DNA of 37,119 nt from Actinomycetota bacterium. GTDB lineage: Bacteria > Actinomycetota > Actinomycetes > S36-B12. The DNA lies in assembly GCA_030681835.1 (NCBI GenBank), contig JAUXRN010000106.1, forward strand, positions 1-37,119, written 5' to 3'. Below are positions 1 to 7,428 of the stretch, piece by piece (position 1 is the stretch's first letter; every line of letters begins with the position of its first letter). Both the position numbers and the translations under genes were made by a program. The notes under the pieces are model-generated. The model searched no databases. It worked only from the letters and a program-made list of their open reading frames with translations, and was not told the DNA's origin.

Positions 1-89
1 GCCTCGAGGTTCTCGCCAAGTCAAAAGCTGTCACCAGCACCGAAACGGAGGCCACCGAGGACATCACGCTGCAGGCGCTGAGCGCCTGA
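1..89 (+). CDS. C-terminal end of an unidentified protein (partial)
   Basis: An open frame enters from the left edge in frame 3 (codons from base 3) and stops with TGA at 87-89. Only 28 residues are visible, rich in Ala, Thr and Glu and ending ITLQALSA. I do not recognise the family. It does not resemble the part of a diiron monooxygenase alpha subunit that should precede the fragment starting near 139, so it is probably a different gene, or the flank of the deletion that truncated the alpha subunit. The codons look coding (no stop, high GC) but 28 residues are too few for more. Confidence 0.35.
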   Translation, partial: LEVLAKSKAVTSTETEATEDITLQALSA

Positions 90-138
90 ACCACGACGAC
101 GAAGGATCAGCCGTCGTACACCACCTCACAGGACTTGA

Positions 139-541
139 CCCTGGGAGGACAACTGGGGAGTCATGTGGGATGAGATCATCAAGAACGTCAACGATGATCG
201 GATTCAAGACACGCTCCCTGTGACTCTTCCGTCACTGTGCAACCTGACCCAGCTGCCAATCGGCTCCGCCATGTCGCGACACGATCTTGAGCCCCATCAA
301 CTCGTCTACAAGGAGCGCCTGTATAGCTTCGATTCGGAAATATCACAGTGGTGCTTCGAGCAGGATCCTGAGCGCTACGCGGGCCATCGGAGTTTCGTCG
401 ATCGGTTCATCGGAGGGGAGATTCTCCCCCCCCGATCTCGGAGGTGCGCTCGCGTACATGGGGCTGACTCCCGACGTAATGGGCGACGATGCCTACGGCT
501 ACGCCTGGGCGAAGGACTACGTAACTGCAGAAGCCGGCTGA
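139..541 (+). pseudogene. Soluble diiron monooxygenase alpha subunit, C-terminal remnant
   Basis: Only the last 130 or so residues of a roughly 500-residue TmoA/IsoA-type hydroxylase alpha subunit remain. Recognisable parts are WEDNWGVMWDEIIKNV, TLPVTLPSLCNL, WCFEQDPERYAGH and SFVDRFI in frame 1. After a run of eight Cs at 426-433 the homology continues in frame 2 as DLGGALAYMG and MGDDAYGYAW, to TGA at 539-541. Removing one C restores a single frame. Upstream homology ends at an in-frame TGA (136-138), and bases 1-135 do not encode the missing part. The two E...ExxH motifs that bind the diiron centre are therefore absent. An ATG at 163 with GGGGAG before it could start translation, but the product could not be an oxygenase. 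It lies 18 bp before the gamma subunit gene, the normal operon place. The truncation may be a real deletion or a misassembly, and the C-run shift may be a read error. Confidence 0.75.
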
Positions 542-559
542 GGGAAAGGGAGAGTTCAC

Positions 560-844
560 ATGGCACTATTTCCGATCACTGGCCGATTTGTCGGCGACTT
601 CATTCCGCACCTCGTCGCCGTGGATACGGATGACACGATGGCTGATGTAGCCGAAAAGGTGGCGACGCTAAGTGTCGGACATCGCGTCCCGATGCCCACC
701 GACCCGCCTGGATACGAAGTACTGCTCGACGATGTGGTCATCCCCGAATCGACGGTATTCGGCGCCGTCGTGGCCGAACACGACCTGATGCCACTGCAGT
801 GGTTCGACGTTCGCTTCCGCGAGCGGGCTTCCGTTGCTACCTGA
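560..844 (+). CDS. Monooxygenase hydroxylase gamma subunit (TmoB family)
   Basis: A 94-residue protein of the TmoB/IsoB family, the small gamma subunit that packs against the alpha-beta core of toluene-4-monooxygenase-like hydroxylases. The family pattern is clear: G-F-V-G-D-F near residue 12, VDTDDTMADVAEKVA, then VGHRVP and a C-terminal LMPLQWFDVRF segment. The start is the ATG at 560, preceded by a good GGGAGAG site. It follows the alpha remnant by 18 bp, and the Rieske gene starts inside its last codons, which indicates translational coupling. Length matches the family (about 85-95 residues). TmoB-like gamma plus a Rieske component places the enzyme with the four-component alkene/aromatic monooxygenases, not with methane- or propane-type enzymes. 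The substrate cannot be read from this subunit. Confidence 0.85.
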   Translation: MALFPITGRFVGDFIPHLVAVDTDDTMADVAEKVATLSVGHRVPMPTDPPGYEVLLDDVVIPESTVFGAVVAEHDLMPLQWFDVRFRERASVAT

Positions 845-1193
845 CTGCGGCGATGGCGCCGACTTCGTGGAAATCGTCGACGTGGACTCGCTGTGGGACG
901 GCGAGATGGAGTCGTTTGACTTGGACGACACTGAAGTTCTCATTCTCAAAGTATCGGGGGCGATTCGCGCCTACGACGGGATCTGTCCCCACCAGAGCTT
1001 CTCGCTCGTCGAAGGTCAACTTGAGGACGGCGTCCTTACTTGTCGAGCTCACGGCTGGGAGTTCGACGCTCTCACTGGAACGAGCATTAACCCGCGCGGA
1101 AATGCTCTCACGCGCTACGACCATCAGATCGAGGAAGGCATCATCCGCGTCCGACCGTGCATCCCAACACGATCCGCGGCAAAGGCACGTTGA
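834..1193 (+). CDS. Rieske-type ferredoxin of the monooxygenase (TmoC-like)
   Basis: A 119-residue Rieske [2Fe-2S] protein that would carry electrons from the reductase to the hydroxylase. The cluster ligands are complete: C51-P-H53 and C70-R-A-H73, separated by 16 residues as in T4MO TmoC. The chosen start is TTG at 834, which overlaps the gamma stop by 11 bases. No better in-frame ATG or GTG lies before the conserved fold, so the exact start is uncertain. The C-terminus after the cluster domain (PCIPTRSAAKAR) is short and basic. The gene sits in the canonical order gamma, ferredoxin, effector, beta, reductase. Confidence 0.87.
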   Translation: MLPDCGDGADFVEIVDVDSLWDGEMESFDLDDTEVLILKVSGAIRAYDGICPHQSFSLVEGQLEDGVLTCRAHGWEFDALTGTSINPRGNALTRYDHQIEEGIIRVRPCIPTRSAAKAR

Positions 1194-1248
1194 CTTGATG
1201 TTCACCAACCGCCGCAGCTTCAGCTGACGAGAGAGTCGAGAATCAGAA

Positions 1249-1578
1249 ATGACAGTCTTGGAGATGGACGCAACCTCGGAATCACTTGGCGATCTTGTTG
1301 GCCCGGTAATCCGCGCCGGCAATCTCGCCGAGGCGGTAATTGAAGCCGTCGACGCCGACAACCCGGACCGAGACGTCCTCGTGCTCGATCGTGATGATTA
1401 CGTGCGCATCCACATGGTTGGTGAGTGCCGTCTCACGCTCGCAAGCCTCGAGCGGAGCCTAGGTCAGTCGTACCAACTTGCTGCTCTTGAGATCGAGATG
1501 CCTGCCTTCAGGGGGCGGCTCAAGACCCGGACTGACGAATACGTGTGGTTCTACGATCAATCCTCCGCCGAAGCCTGA
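1249..1578 (+). CDS. Monooxygenase coupling/effector protein (MmoB/TmoD family)
   Basis: A 109-residue cofactorless regulatory protein of the MmoB/DmpM/TmoD family, which binds the hydroxylase and tunes oxygen activation and electron transfer. Family marks are VGPVIRAGNLAEAVIEA near residues 17-33, the D-D-Y-V-R-I-H segment near 49-55, and the C-terminal part around EMPAFRGRL. Length is typical (about 100-110). The ATG at 1249 is preceded by a weak purine stretch (GAGAATCAGAA). A 55-bp gap separates it from the Rieske gene, the largest gap inside the operon. The beta subunit gene starts 11 bp after its stop. Confidence 0.85.
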   Translation: MTVLEMDATSESLGDLVGPVIRAGNLAEAVIEAVDADNPDRDVLVLDRDDYVRIHMVGECRLTLASLERSLGQSYQLAALEIEMPAFRGRLKTRTDEYVWFYDQSSAEA

Positions 1579-1589
1579 AGGGCATACAA

Positions 1590-2618
1590 ATGAGTAGTCA
1601 AAAAGCGACCCCGCAGATCCGGACCCGCAGCCTCAAGACGTGGAGCGCGTTCGGCAACTTGGGGCGGCGTCCGACTGAGTATGAAATCACCGCGCATAAC
1701 ATGAATCATACGACCGGCGCAATCCCACTCGAATTGGGTCCGGATGTCAATGGCAACGCGTGGTTGCTCGAGCATCGCGACGCCACGAAACTGCGAGTCG
1801 CGGATTGGGATCTGTTCCGAGACCCCGCCGCGCTCACGTACGGGAAATACGTCGCTGAGCAGGACGACCAGGAGACGTACATCGAGTTGCTGCTCGAGCA
1901 GTTCGATCGCGACGGCGCCGACCGCACGCTGAGCGTGCAAGCCCTGGACATGCTGGGCCGCGCCCTAGCTCCGAGTCGCTATCTTGGGCACGGTCTTCAG
2001 ATGCTTTCGGCCTACCTTCAGCAGCTGGCATCTAGTAGCTATGTAGCCAACTGCGCCGCATTCCAGACTGCCGACCAACTTCGGCGTGTTCAGTTGAACG
2101 CTTACCGGACCACTCAACTGAATCGCAGCCATCCAGATCGCGGCTTTGCTACTTCCGAGAGGGGTCATTGGGAGAACGACACGAACTGGCAACCCATTCG
2201 GCGCGCCGTCGAACTGGCACTCGTCGAGTTCGACTGGGACCGTGCACTCGTCGCGACCAATCTCGTTGTCAAGCCGGTCGCCGATCTCCTCCTTATAGAC
2301 CTGCTAGGACGGCAACTCGCTGCGGCCGGAGACCATCTTGACGCGCTGATGCTCGACAATCTCTGGCGCGATTGTCGCCGTAGCCAGAGTTGGACCGCAG
2401 CACTAACCTCGTTCCTGCTTGAGTCGGATAGCAGCAACGGCCCAGTGCTTCAAGGGTATCTCGATGAGTTTGCGCCGCTGGGGTTCGCCATGATCGAGTC
2501 TGGCGTCCAGTTGCTCTCCGTCGACGGCGACCAGGAGTCCGCGCATCTCGCGGCTGGAGTCCGCGCGGACTGGGCGACGATTGTCGAGGCAGGCGGGTTG
2601 CGGCTAGGAACGGGATGA
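1590..2618 (+). CDS. Monooxygenase hydroxylase beta subunit (TmoE-like)
   Basis: A 342-residue hydroxylase beta subunit of the ferritin-like diiron monooxygenase superfamily. The family opening is seen (RTRSLKTWSAFGNLGRRPTEYE), with an R-D-P-A-A-L-T-Y-G-K-Y-V motif near residue 80 and the conserved L-G-H-G-L-Q-M segment near 135. Beta subunits do not bind the iron pair but form the scaffold of the (alpha-beta-gamma)2 hydroxylase. An ATG at 1590 with GAAGGG 7 bases before it is preferred to the upstream in-frame GTG at 1545, which would overlap the effector gene. Length is normal. The reductase start overlaps its stop (ATGA). Unlike alpha, this subunit looks intact, which makes the alpha truncation stand out. 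Confidence 0.86.
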   Translation: MSSQKATPQIRTRSLKTWSAFGNLGRRPTEYEITAHNMNHTTGAIPLELGPDVNGNAWLLEHRDATKLRVADWDLFRDPAALTYGKYVAEQDDQETYIELLLEQFDRDGADRTLSVQALDMLGRALAPSRYLGHGLQMLSAYLQQLASSSYVANCAAFQTADQLRRVQLNAYRTTQLNRSHPDRGFATSERGHWENDTNWQPIRRAVELALVEFDWDRALVATNLVVKPVADLLLIDLLGRQLAAAGDHLDALMLDNLWRDCRRSQSWTAALTSFLLESDSSNGPVLQGYLDEFAPLGFAMIESGVQLLSVDGDQESAHLAAGVRADWATIVEAGGLRLGTG

Positions 2619-3658
2619 ATGCGTTGACCAGCCCGCCTCGAGCCACCGTCTCTTTCCGTGGGATTGACACTCTCGTCGAATGCGCACCGGAAGAGACGAT
2701 CCTGCTCGCGGGACTTCGGCACGGCTTGGCGCTTACCTACGACTGCGCCAGCGGTGGTTGTGGCAGTTGCCGCGCGCAACTGACATACGGTTCGGTACGA
2801 CCCAGATGGGACGCCGCGACTGGACTCAGCGCCAGAGACCGCAGCAAGGGGAACCGCATTCTGATGTGTCAATCCCTACCCCAAGGCCATTGCGAAGTAC
2901 TCGCACCGCTCTCCGATGCGATCCCGGCACGCAGCGAGCCGAGACCCGCGAGGCTGCGCGGTCGACTGGCTCTGCGGGAGAGCTTGAGCGCCGACACCGC
3001 ACGATTCGTCTTCGACGTGTCAGAACCGGTTATCTACTTGCCAGGTCAGTACGTGCTGCTCGAGTTCCCTGATGGCGTCCGTCGCGCTTATTCAATGACG
3101 CGATCCTCTGGCGAAACGGCTGTGACATCTCTCGAACTGCTTGTACGAGCAAAGCCGAGTGGAGCAGCGACAGAATGGCTCTTCGAGCGCTTCGTTCCCG
3201 GATCAGACCTCATTATCGAGGGACCATACGGCAAGGCCTACGCGCAGTCGCCACGAGAGAGCCCCGTGCTATGTCTGGCTGGCGGAACAGGCTTGGCACC
3301 TATCCTCGCGATCGCCGAAGAATTGGCCGTCCATTCGCCTGAGAGGCGCATCGACCTGTACGTAGGATCCAGGCGCATGGCGGATATCGTCTTCGCGGAA
3401 CGCCTGACCTCGCTGGTCAACGCGGGTGTACGGGTAGTATCCGTCGTTGAGACAAATCCGGACTCGGCGCACCCGCTGCTTGGCCGGACCCGTACGGGAC
3501 TTGCGTTAGACCACCTCGCTGACGACTGGCCCGACCTCGCCCTTCATGACATCTACATGGCCGGGCCAGCACCCATGATCGACGCTGCACTGGTACGCCT
3601 GGTGAAGGACGGCACAGCAAGGGCCGACCGGATTTACTTCGACCGGTTCCTCGCGTAG
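2615..3658 (+). CDS. Monooxygenase NAD(P)H:ferredoxin reductase (TmoF-like)
   Basis: A 347-residue reductase feeding electrons to the Rieske ferredoxin. Order: N-terminal plant-type [2Fe-2S] domain with C44-x4-C49-x2-C52 and the fourth ligand C85 (ILMCQS); a FAD-binding beta barrel with the R-A-Y-S-M-T motif near residue 158; and an NAD(P)-binding domain opening with CLAGGTGLAPILAI near 220. Length matches TmoF/IsoF (about 340). It starts inside the beta stop (ATGA overlap at 2615-2618), so the two are translationally coupled. All cofactor residues seem intact. The aldehyde-dehydrogenase-like gene follows after 68 bp, probably on the same transcript. Confidence 0.9.
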   Translation: MNALTSPPRATVSFRGIDTLVECAPEETILLAGLRHGLALTYDCASGGCGSCRAQLTYGSVRPRWDAATGLSARDRSKGNRILMCQSLPQGHCEVLAPLSDAIPARSEPRPARLRGRLALRESLSADTARFVFDVSEPVIYLPGQYVLLEFPDGVRRAYSMTRSSGETAVTSLELLVRAKPSGAATEWLFERFVPGSDLIIEGPYGKAYAQSPRESPVLCLAGGTGLAPILAIAEELAVHSPERRIDLYVGSRRMADIVFAERLTSLVNAGVRVVSVVETNPDSAHPLLGRTRTGLALDHLADDWPDLALHDIYMAGPAPMIDAALVRLVKDGTARADRIYFDRFLA

Positions 3659-3726
3659 CGCATGGCCGCGCCCAACGACAGTATTTGTCGAGATCTCCAC
3701 GCCAACCACGACTCGAGGATGCACGG

Positions 3727-5115
3727 ATGAGCGTGCAACTCGAAACAACAGCGCATGGGATGCCTCTCGAGCATTACGGGCGCAACTTCATAGCCGGGAA
3801 ATGGCAATTCCCCAAGGCCCCATTTGAGTTCGAGATTCGCAACCCACTTGACAGCTCAATTAGCGGGGTCGTGCCCCTGTCGTCGCGATTCGACGTCGAA
3901 TCGGCCGTTATAGCGGGGAAGACTGCTCTGGCTGGTCCTTGGGCCAAGTCGACAGAGCGCGAGCTGCGCCTAAATGCGTTCCTTGACCGAGTGATGGCGT
4001 GTTCGCCTGAACTCGCGCACTTGCAGAGTGTCGAGTCGGGATTGTCGATGGATGACTCGTCTCGGTTACTAGCTGCAACTGTCGCCGCGGCGCGGGGACT
4101 GGTGCAATCGCCCGCAGCCGGCAGTCGCCAAACCATGCGGGGCGTCACCGGTCACATTCTGTCCTGGGGACTGGCCTTCACCGAGATGGTCACCAGCCTC
4201 CTACCGTCCCTAATTCGTGGTGACACCGTGGTTGTGAAGCCGTCACTGCGCGGTTCACTCACACCGGTCGCATTTTGCGTCCTCGCCGCCGACGCGGGCC
4301 TTCCTGGAGGAGTCATCAACCTTGTGCAGGGTACCGGGGTCGATGTTGGTGGCGAGTTGATCAGACGGCGTGACTTGTCTTCCCTGCATGTACGCGCCGG
4401 CGACCGAATCATCAGTCAGGCTCTAAGGCGAAGTGAACGCTCAGGAGTTGCGACGTACACGTTAAGCGCTGGAGGAAACGTCACAATCGTGGGGTCGGAC
4501 ACTGACATCGACGCCGCCCGACTCGCGGACGCGATCGCCACCGGCGTTCGCGTGCACAACGCCGGTGGTCCGTATGGGTTGCCCCTACTCGCTCTACACC
4601 GTGACCAGGTAGGTTCAGTACTTAACGAGTTGCTTCCCCTGCTCAGTCGTACAGTTCCGGCGCCGCTGCCAACCGAGCCGGTACGCCAGCGGGCGCGCGA
4701 TCGAGTTGACGCGCTGGTCGCTGTTGGCGCCGAGGTTCTGCTTGGTGGATCGAGCCTCCCTGACGATGTTGAGCATCGAATGGGGTGGCGGATGCGCCCA
4801 ACTGTCGTCTTGCTCGGGGAACCTGGATCACAGGCGGTAGCCGCTGAGCAAGCCAGCTCCCCGTTGGGGCCGGTGCTGAGCATCATCACGTGGAGCCATT
4901 GGCATGAGCTCACGGACGTATTCAATACGCAGCGGGCAAGTTCGGGAATCGCAACAGTTGCCCATTCCGTCGGCACGAACGCGACTGGGTTGCCACATGG
5001 TCTAGTCGAATCGGCGCTGTCGTCGCGCGACGCGTTCAATGCGGCGATCTTGCCCGCGGCATGGTGGGGCGGTGTTTGCGACAGTCCCGACACGTTAGAA
5101 CCGACGACTGACTAA
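3727..5115 (+). CDS. Aldehyde dehydrogenase superfamily protein lacking catalytic residues
   Basis: A 462-residue protein with the aldehyde dehydrogenase fold: FIAGKW near the start, RGDTVVVKPS with the usual NAD-contacting Lys, GLPGGVINLVQG, and a GPVLSIITW segment near the C-terminus. The active site is degenerate. Where the family has N-x-G-Q-x-C the sequence reads NAGGPY, with Tyr283 in the Cys position. Where it has LELGGK the sequence reads LSAGGN, with Ser247 for the general-base Glu. The FTGS motif is replaced by HVRAGD, and the Glu of EEIFGP is also gone. The frame is open throughout, so this is divergence, not frameshift. ATG at 3727 (GAGG upstream) is preferred to an upstream GTG at 3685. 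By position it could derive from a hydroxyisobutyraldehyde dehydrogenase, but with this site normal oxidation is doubtful. A structural or CoA-related role is possible. Confidence 0.7.
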   Translation: MSVQLETTAHGMPLEHYGRNFIAGKWQFPKAPFEFEIRNPLDSSISGVVPLSSRFDVESAVIAGKTALAGPWAKSTERELRLNAFLDRVMACSPELAHLQSVESGLSMDDSSRLLAATVAAARGLVQSPAAGSRQTMRGVTGHILSWGLAFTEMVTSLLPSLIRGDTVVVKPSLRGSLTPVAFCVLAADAGLPGGVINLVQGTGVDVGGELIRRRDLSSLHVRAGDRIISQALRRSERSGVATYTLSAGGNVTIVGSDTDIDAARLADAIATGVRVHNAGGPYGLPLLALHRDQVGSVLNELLPLLSRTVPAPLPTEPVRQRARDRVDALVAVGAEVLLGGSSLPDDVEHRMGWRMRPTVVLLGEPGSQAVAAEQASSPLGPVLSIITWSHWHELTDVFNTQRASSGIATVAHSVGTNATGLPHGLVESALSSRDAFNAAILPAAWWGGVCDSPDTLEPTTD

Positions 5116-5404
5116 GTGACGAATGCGCCGCACTGCGGTCGCTGAATGCTGCTGTTGAGTGCGTGTCAGTCACGATTGCAGAGTATGGGTCGCCGACAGA
5201 CTGGCCGACGGCCGGAGACTTTGGGCGAACGAGAATCCCAGCGTCAGCACTGCGGTGCATCCATGCTTACCGGAGGACGCAGATCAACGACATCACCATC
5301 CACGCCGGTGACGCAGGACGAAGCCGGCGTCGACTTCAGACGTTTGAGGAGGACAACTTACACCAGTTGCGACTCACCTTGGCTTGATCGGCTGCCGGAA
5401 GCAA

Positions 5405-6358
5405 TCAACTCCGCCGCCTTGCGATCTCCTCGGTCAGCTGAGGCACGACGCGCAGCAAGTCTCCAACGACGCCGAAGTCGGCGATGTCGAAGATTGGTGC
5501 ATCGGGATCCGTATTGACAGCCAAAATGGTCTTGGACGTTTGCATCCCGGCTCGATGTTGAATGGCGCCCGAAATTCCGTTGGCGATGTATAACTGCGGA
5601 GAGACGGTCTTGCCGGTCTGCCCTACCTGATTGGAGCGTGCATACCAGCCCAGATCTGTGACAGCGCGCGACGCTCCTACAGCGCCACCCAGCGCGTCCG
5701 CGAGGTCCTCGATCAGGGAGAAGTTGTCCGCGCTTCCAACGCCGCGACCACCCGAGACCACGACTGTGGCATCACTCAACTCGGGTCTACTTGACTGATC
5801 GTGGGGCGTTCGGTCGACGATCGTGGCGGCCATGGCCAACTCGCTAGTTTTCACGTCGATCTTGACGATGGTGGGCGTGGTTGGAGCGGCCACGGGGGTC
5901 GTCGAGTTTCGCTTTACCGTGATTATCGGAATTCCAGTCGCTACGTTTGCGCGCACGATGAAGGAGTCCGCGAAGACCGACTGCGTCGTGGTCAGGTCCG
6001 CAGCGACGTCGATCGCGTCGATGATGATGCCTGAGCCAAGTTTGACTGCCAACCGCCCACCAATTTCCTTACCCTCGGCGGACGAAGTGATCAGGATTGC
6101 AACTGGTGAAGACTGAACCGAAATGGTGACGAGAGCCTCAGCTGCTGGCAGCACGCGGTACTCATGAACGGCGGGGCGGTCGACAATGTAGATCTTGCCA
6201 GCTCCGTACTCAGCGAGAACTGATCGGGCAGACTCCGTAAGGTCACCTAGGTGGACCACCGCAGGCATTCCCATTCGACTGGCAAGGGTCAGCAACTCGG
6301 TAGTGCTCTTGCTAATCTGACCGCGTTCGTGTTCAGCAAGGACTAGAACCTCCCTCAT
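5405..6358 (-). CDS. etfA: Electron transfer flavoprotein alpha subunit
   Basis: A 317-residue EtfA, the FAD-carrying subunit of the ETF heterodimer, which takes electrons from acyl-CoA dehydrogenases and passes them to ETF:quinone oxidoreductase. The C-terminal FAD domain is clear: [12 protein letters not shown], then [20 protein letters not shown] and an IQHRAGM segment. Length is typical (about 310-320). The ATG at 6358 has GGGAGG upstream, and the gene lies 20 bp after etfB. It is last in the minus-strand series that begins with hcmB. The only acyl-CoA dehydrogenase nearby is mcd in the divergent operon, so this ETF probably serves methylsuccinyl-CoA oxidation (inference). The 289 bp to the convergent gene on its 3' side hold nothing I recognise. 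Confidence 0.92.
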   Translation of the reverse strand: MREVLVLAEHERGQISKSTTELLTLASRMGMPAVVHLGDLTESARSVLAEYGAGKIYIVDRPAVHEYRVLPAAEALVTISVQSSPVAILITSSAEGKEIGGRLAVKLGSGIIIDAIDVAADLTTTQSVFADSFIVRANVATGIPIITVKRNSTTPVAAPTTPTIVKIDVKTSELAMAATIVDRTPHDQSSRPELSDATVVVSGGRGVGSADNFSLIEDLADALGGAVGASRAVTDLGWYARSNQVGQTGKTVSPQLYIANGISGAIQHRAGMQTSKTILAVNTDPDAPIFDIADFGVVGDLLRVVPQLTEEIARRRS

Positions 6359-6378
6359 ACCACGACCTCCCCTCCTGT

Positions 6379-7158
6379 TCAGATGAAACCGTTGGCCGCA
6401 AGGTAAGCGGCAGCCTGGATACCGCCGGAACCCTCATCGAGCACTTTGACCCCGGCGGCACGGGAGGGCGTCCTCGAAACGCTCGACATGACTGTCATTG
6501 CGCCTAAGAGACCAACTTGCGCCGGGTCGATGCCTAGCCCGGCTAGCGAGAGTCTCTCGATGTGCTTCTTCTTCGCGGCGAGGATTCCTTTGAACGAGGG
6601 ATACCGGGCCTCGCCGGTTCGGTCGGTGACGGAGACCACTGCTGGCAAGGTCGTCGTAATAGTTTCGGTTGCCTCGTCGTCATCACGACGAATCGTGACG
6701 TACTTGCCTTCCACCCGCAGCGCCGATGCGAACGACAGTAAAGGCAGACTGAGCCGCTCGGCAACCATGGCAGGGATGACCGAGAGGCCAGCATCAGTCG
6801 AAGCCATGCCCGTGAGTATGAGATCGGCGTCGATCCGGGCGAGCGCCGCAGCCAGCACCAAAGAGGTAGCCAGCGCGTCCGAGCCGGCCAAGCAGTCATC
6901 GACGATGTGCACCGCGTCGTCGGCCCCCATCGACAGCGCCCGGCTCAAAGCCGGTGCGGCATTATCGGGACCCATTGTCAGGACGGTAACTTGGCCCTCG
7001 CCGGCCGTCTCTACAAGTTGCAGGGCCTGCTCGATTGCGTACTCGTCAAGTTCGCATAGCAGGCCCTGGACGGCGTCCCGTTCGGTTGTGAAGATCGGAG
7101 TGAAGTGTCGATCTCCGGCTGCGTCGGGGACGTATTTCACCAAGACCGCAATTCTCAT
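6379..7158 (-). CDS. etfB: Electron transfer flavoprotein beta subunit
   Basis: A 259-residue EtfB, partner of EtfA, with the N-terminal opening MRIAVLVKYVPD and the family region LTMGPDNAAPALSRALSMGADDAVHI, which forms the AMP-binding part of ETF. The C-terminus (AAYLAANGFI) ends 20 bp before etfA. The ATG at 7158 has a GGAG 10-13 bases upstream. About 270 bp without a gene separate it from hcmA, so it may have its own promoter as well as readthrough. That gap contains a 10-bp palindrome (GCGACGTCGC, 7370-7379) but no convincing terminator. Confidence 0.92.
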   Translation of the reverse strand: MRIAVLVKYVPDAAGDRHFTPIFTTERDAVQGLLCELDEYAIEQALQLVETAGEGQVTVLTMGPDNAAPALSRALSMGADDAVHIVDDCLAGSDALATSLVLAAALARIDADLILTGMASTDAGLSVIPAMVAERLSLPLLSFASALRVEGKYVTIRRDDDEATETITTTLPAVVSVTDRTGEARYPSFKGILAAKKKHIERLSLAGLGIDPAQVGLLGAMTVMSSVSRTPSRAAGVKVLDEGSGGIQAAAYLAANGFI

Positions 7159-7428
7159 GTTTGGTCTCCGCTCTACGGGGTATGTGGCTGGGTGGTGCCT
7201 CCAGGCGATCTCTCTTCATTTCGCGAGTTCAGGCCCTTTCACGACCAACATTCCGGCGTCTCGGGGTTGTTGTTGGCCGTAAACATGGATGCTCGCCCGT
7301 ATTGCACAATGGTGGCCGTTTAGTACTTGTCGGCTCAGCCACCATCAGGGTTGGGTGAATCAGCGACTTGCGACGTCGCGAGGCGCGACGGGCGCTCGGT
7401 AGGCACCAAATTCGACATCGCCGTCTCA

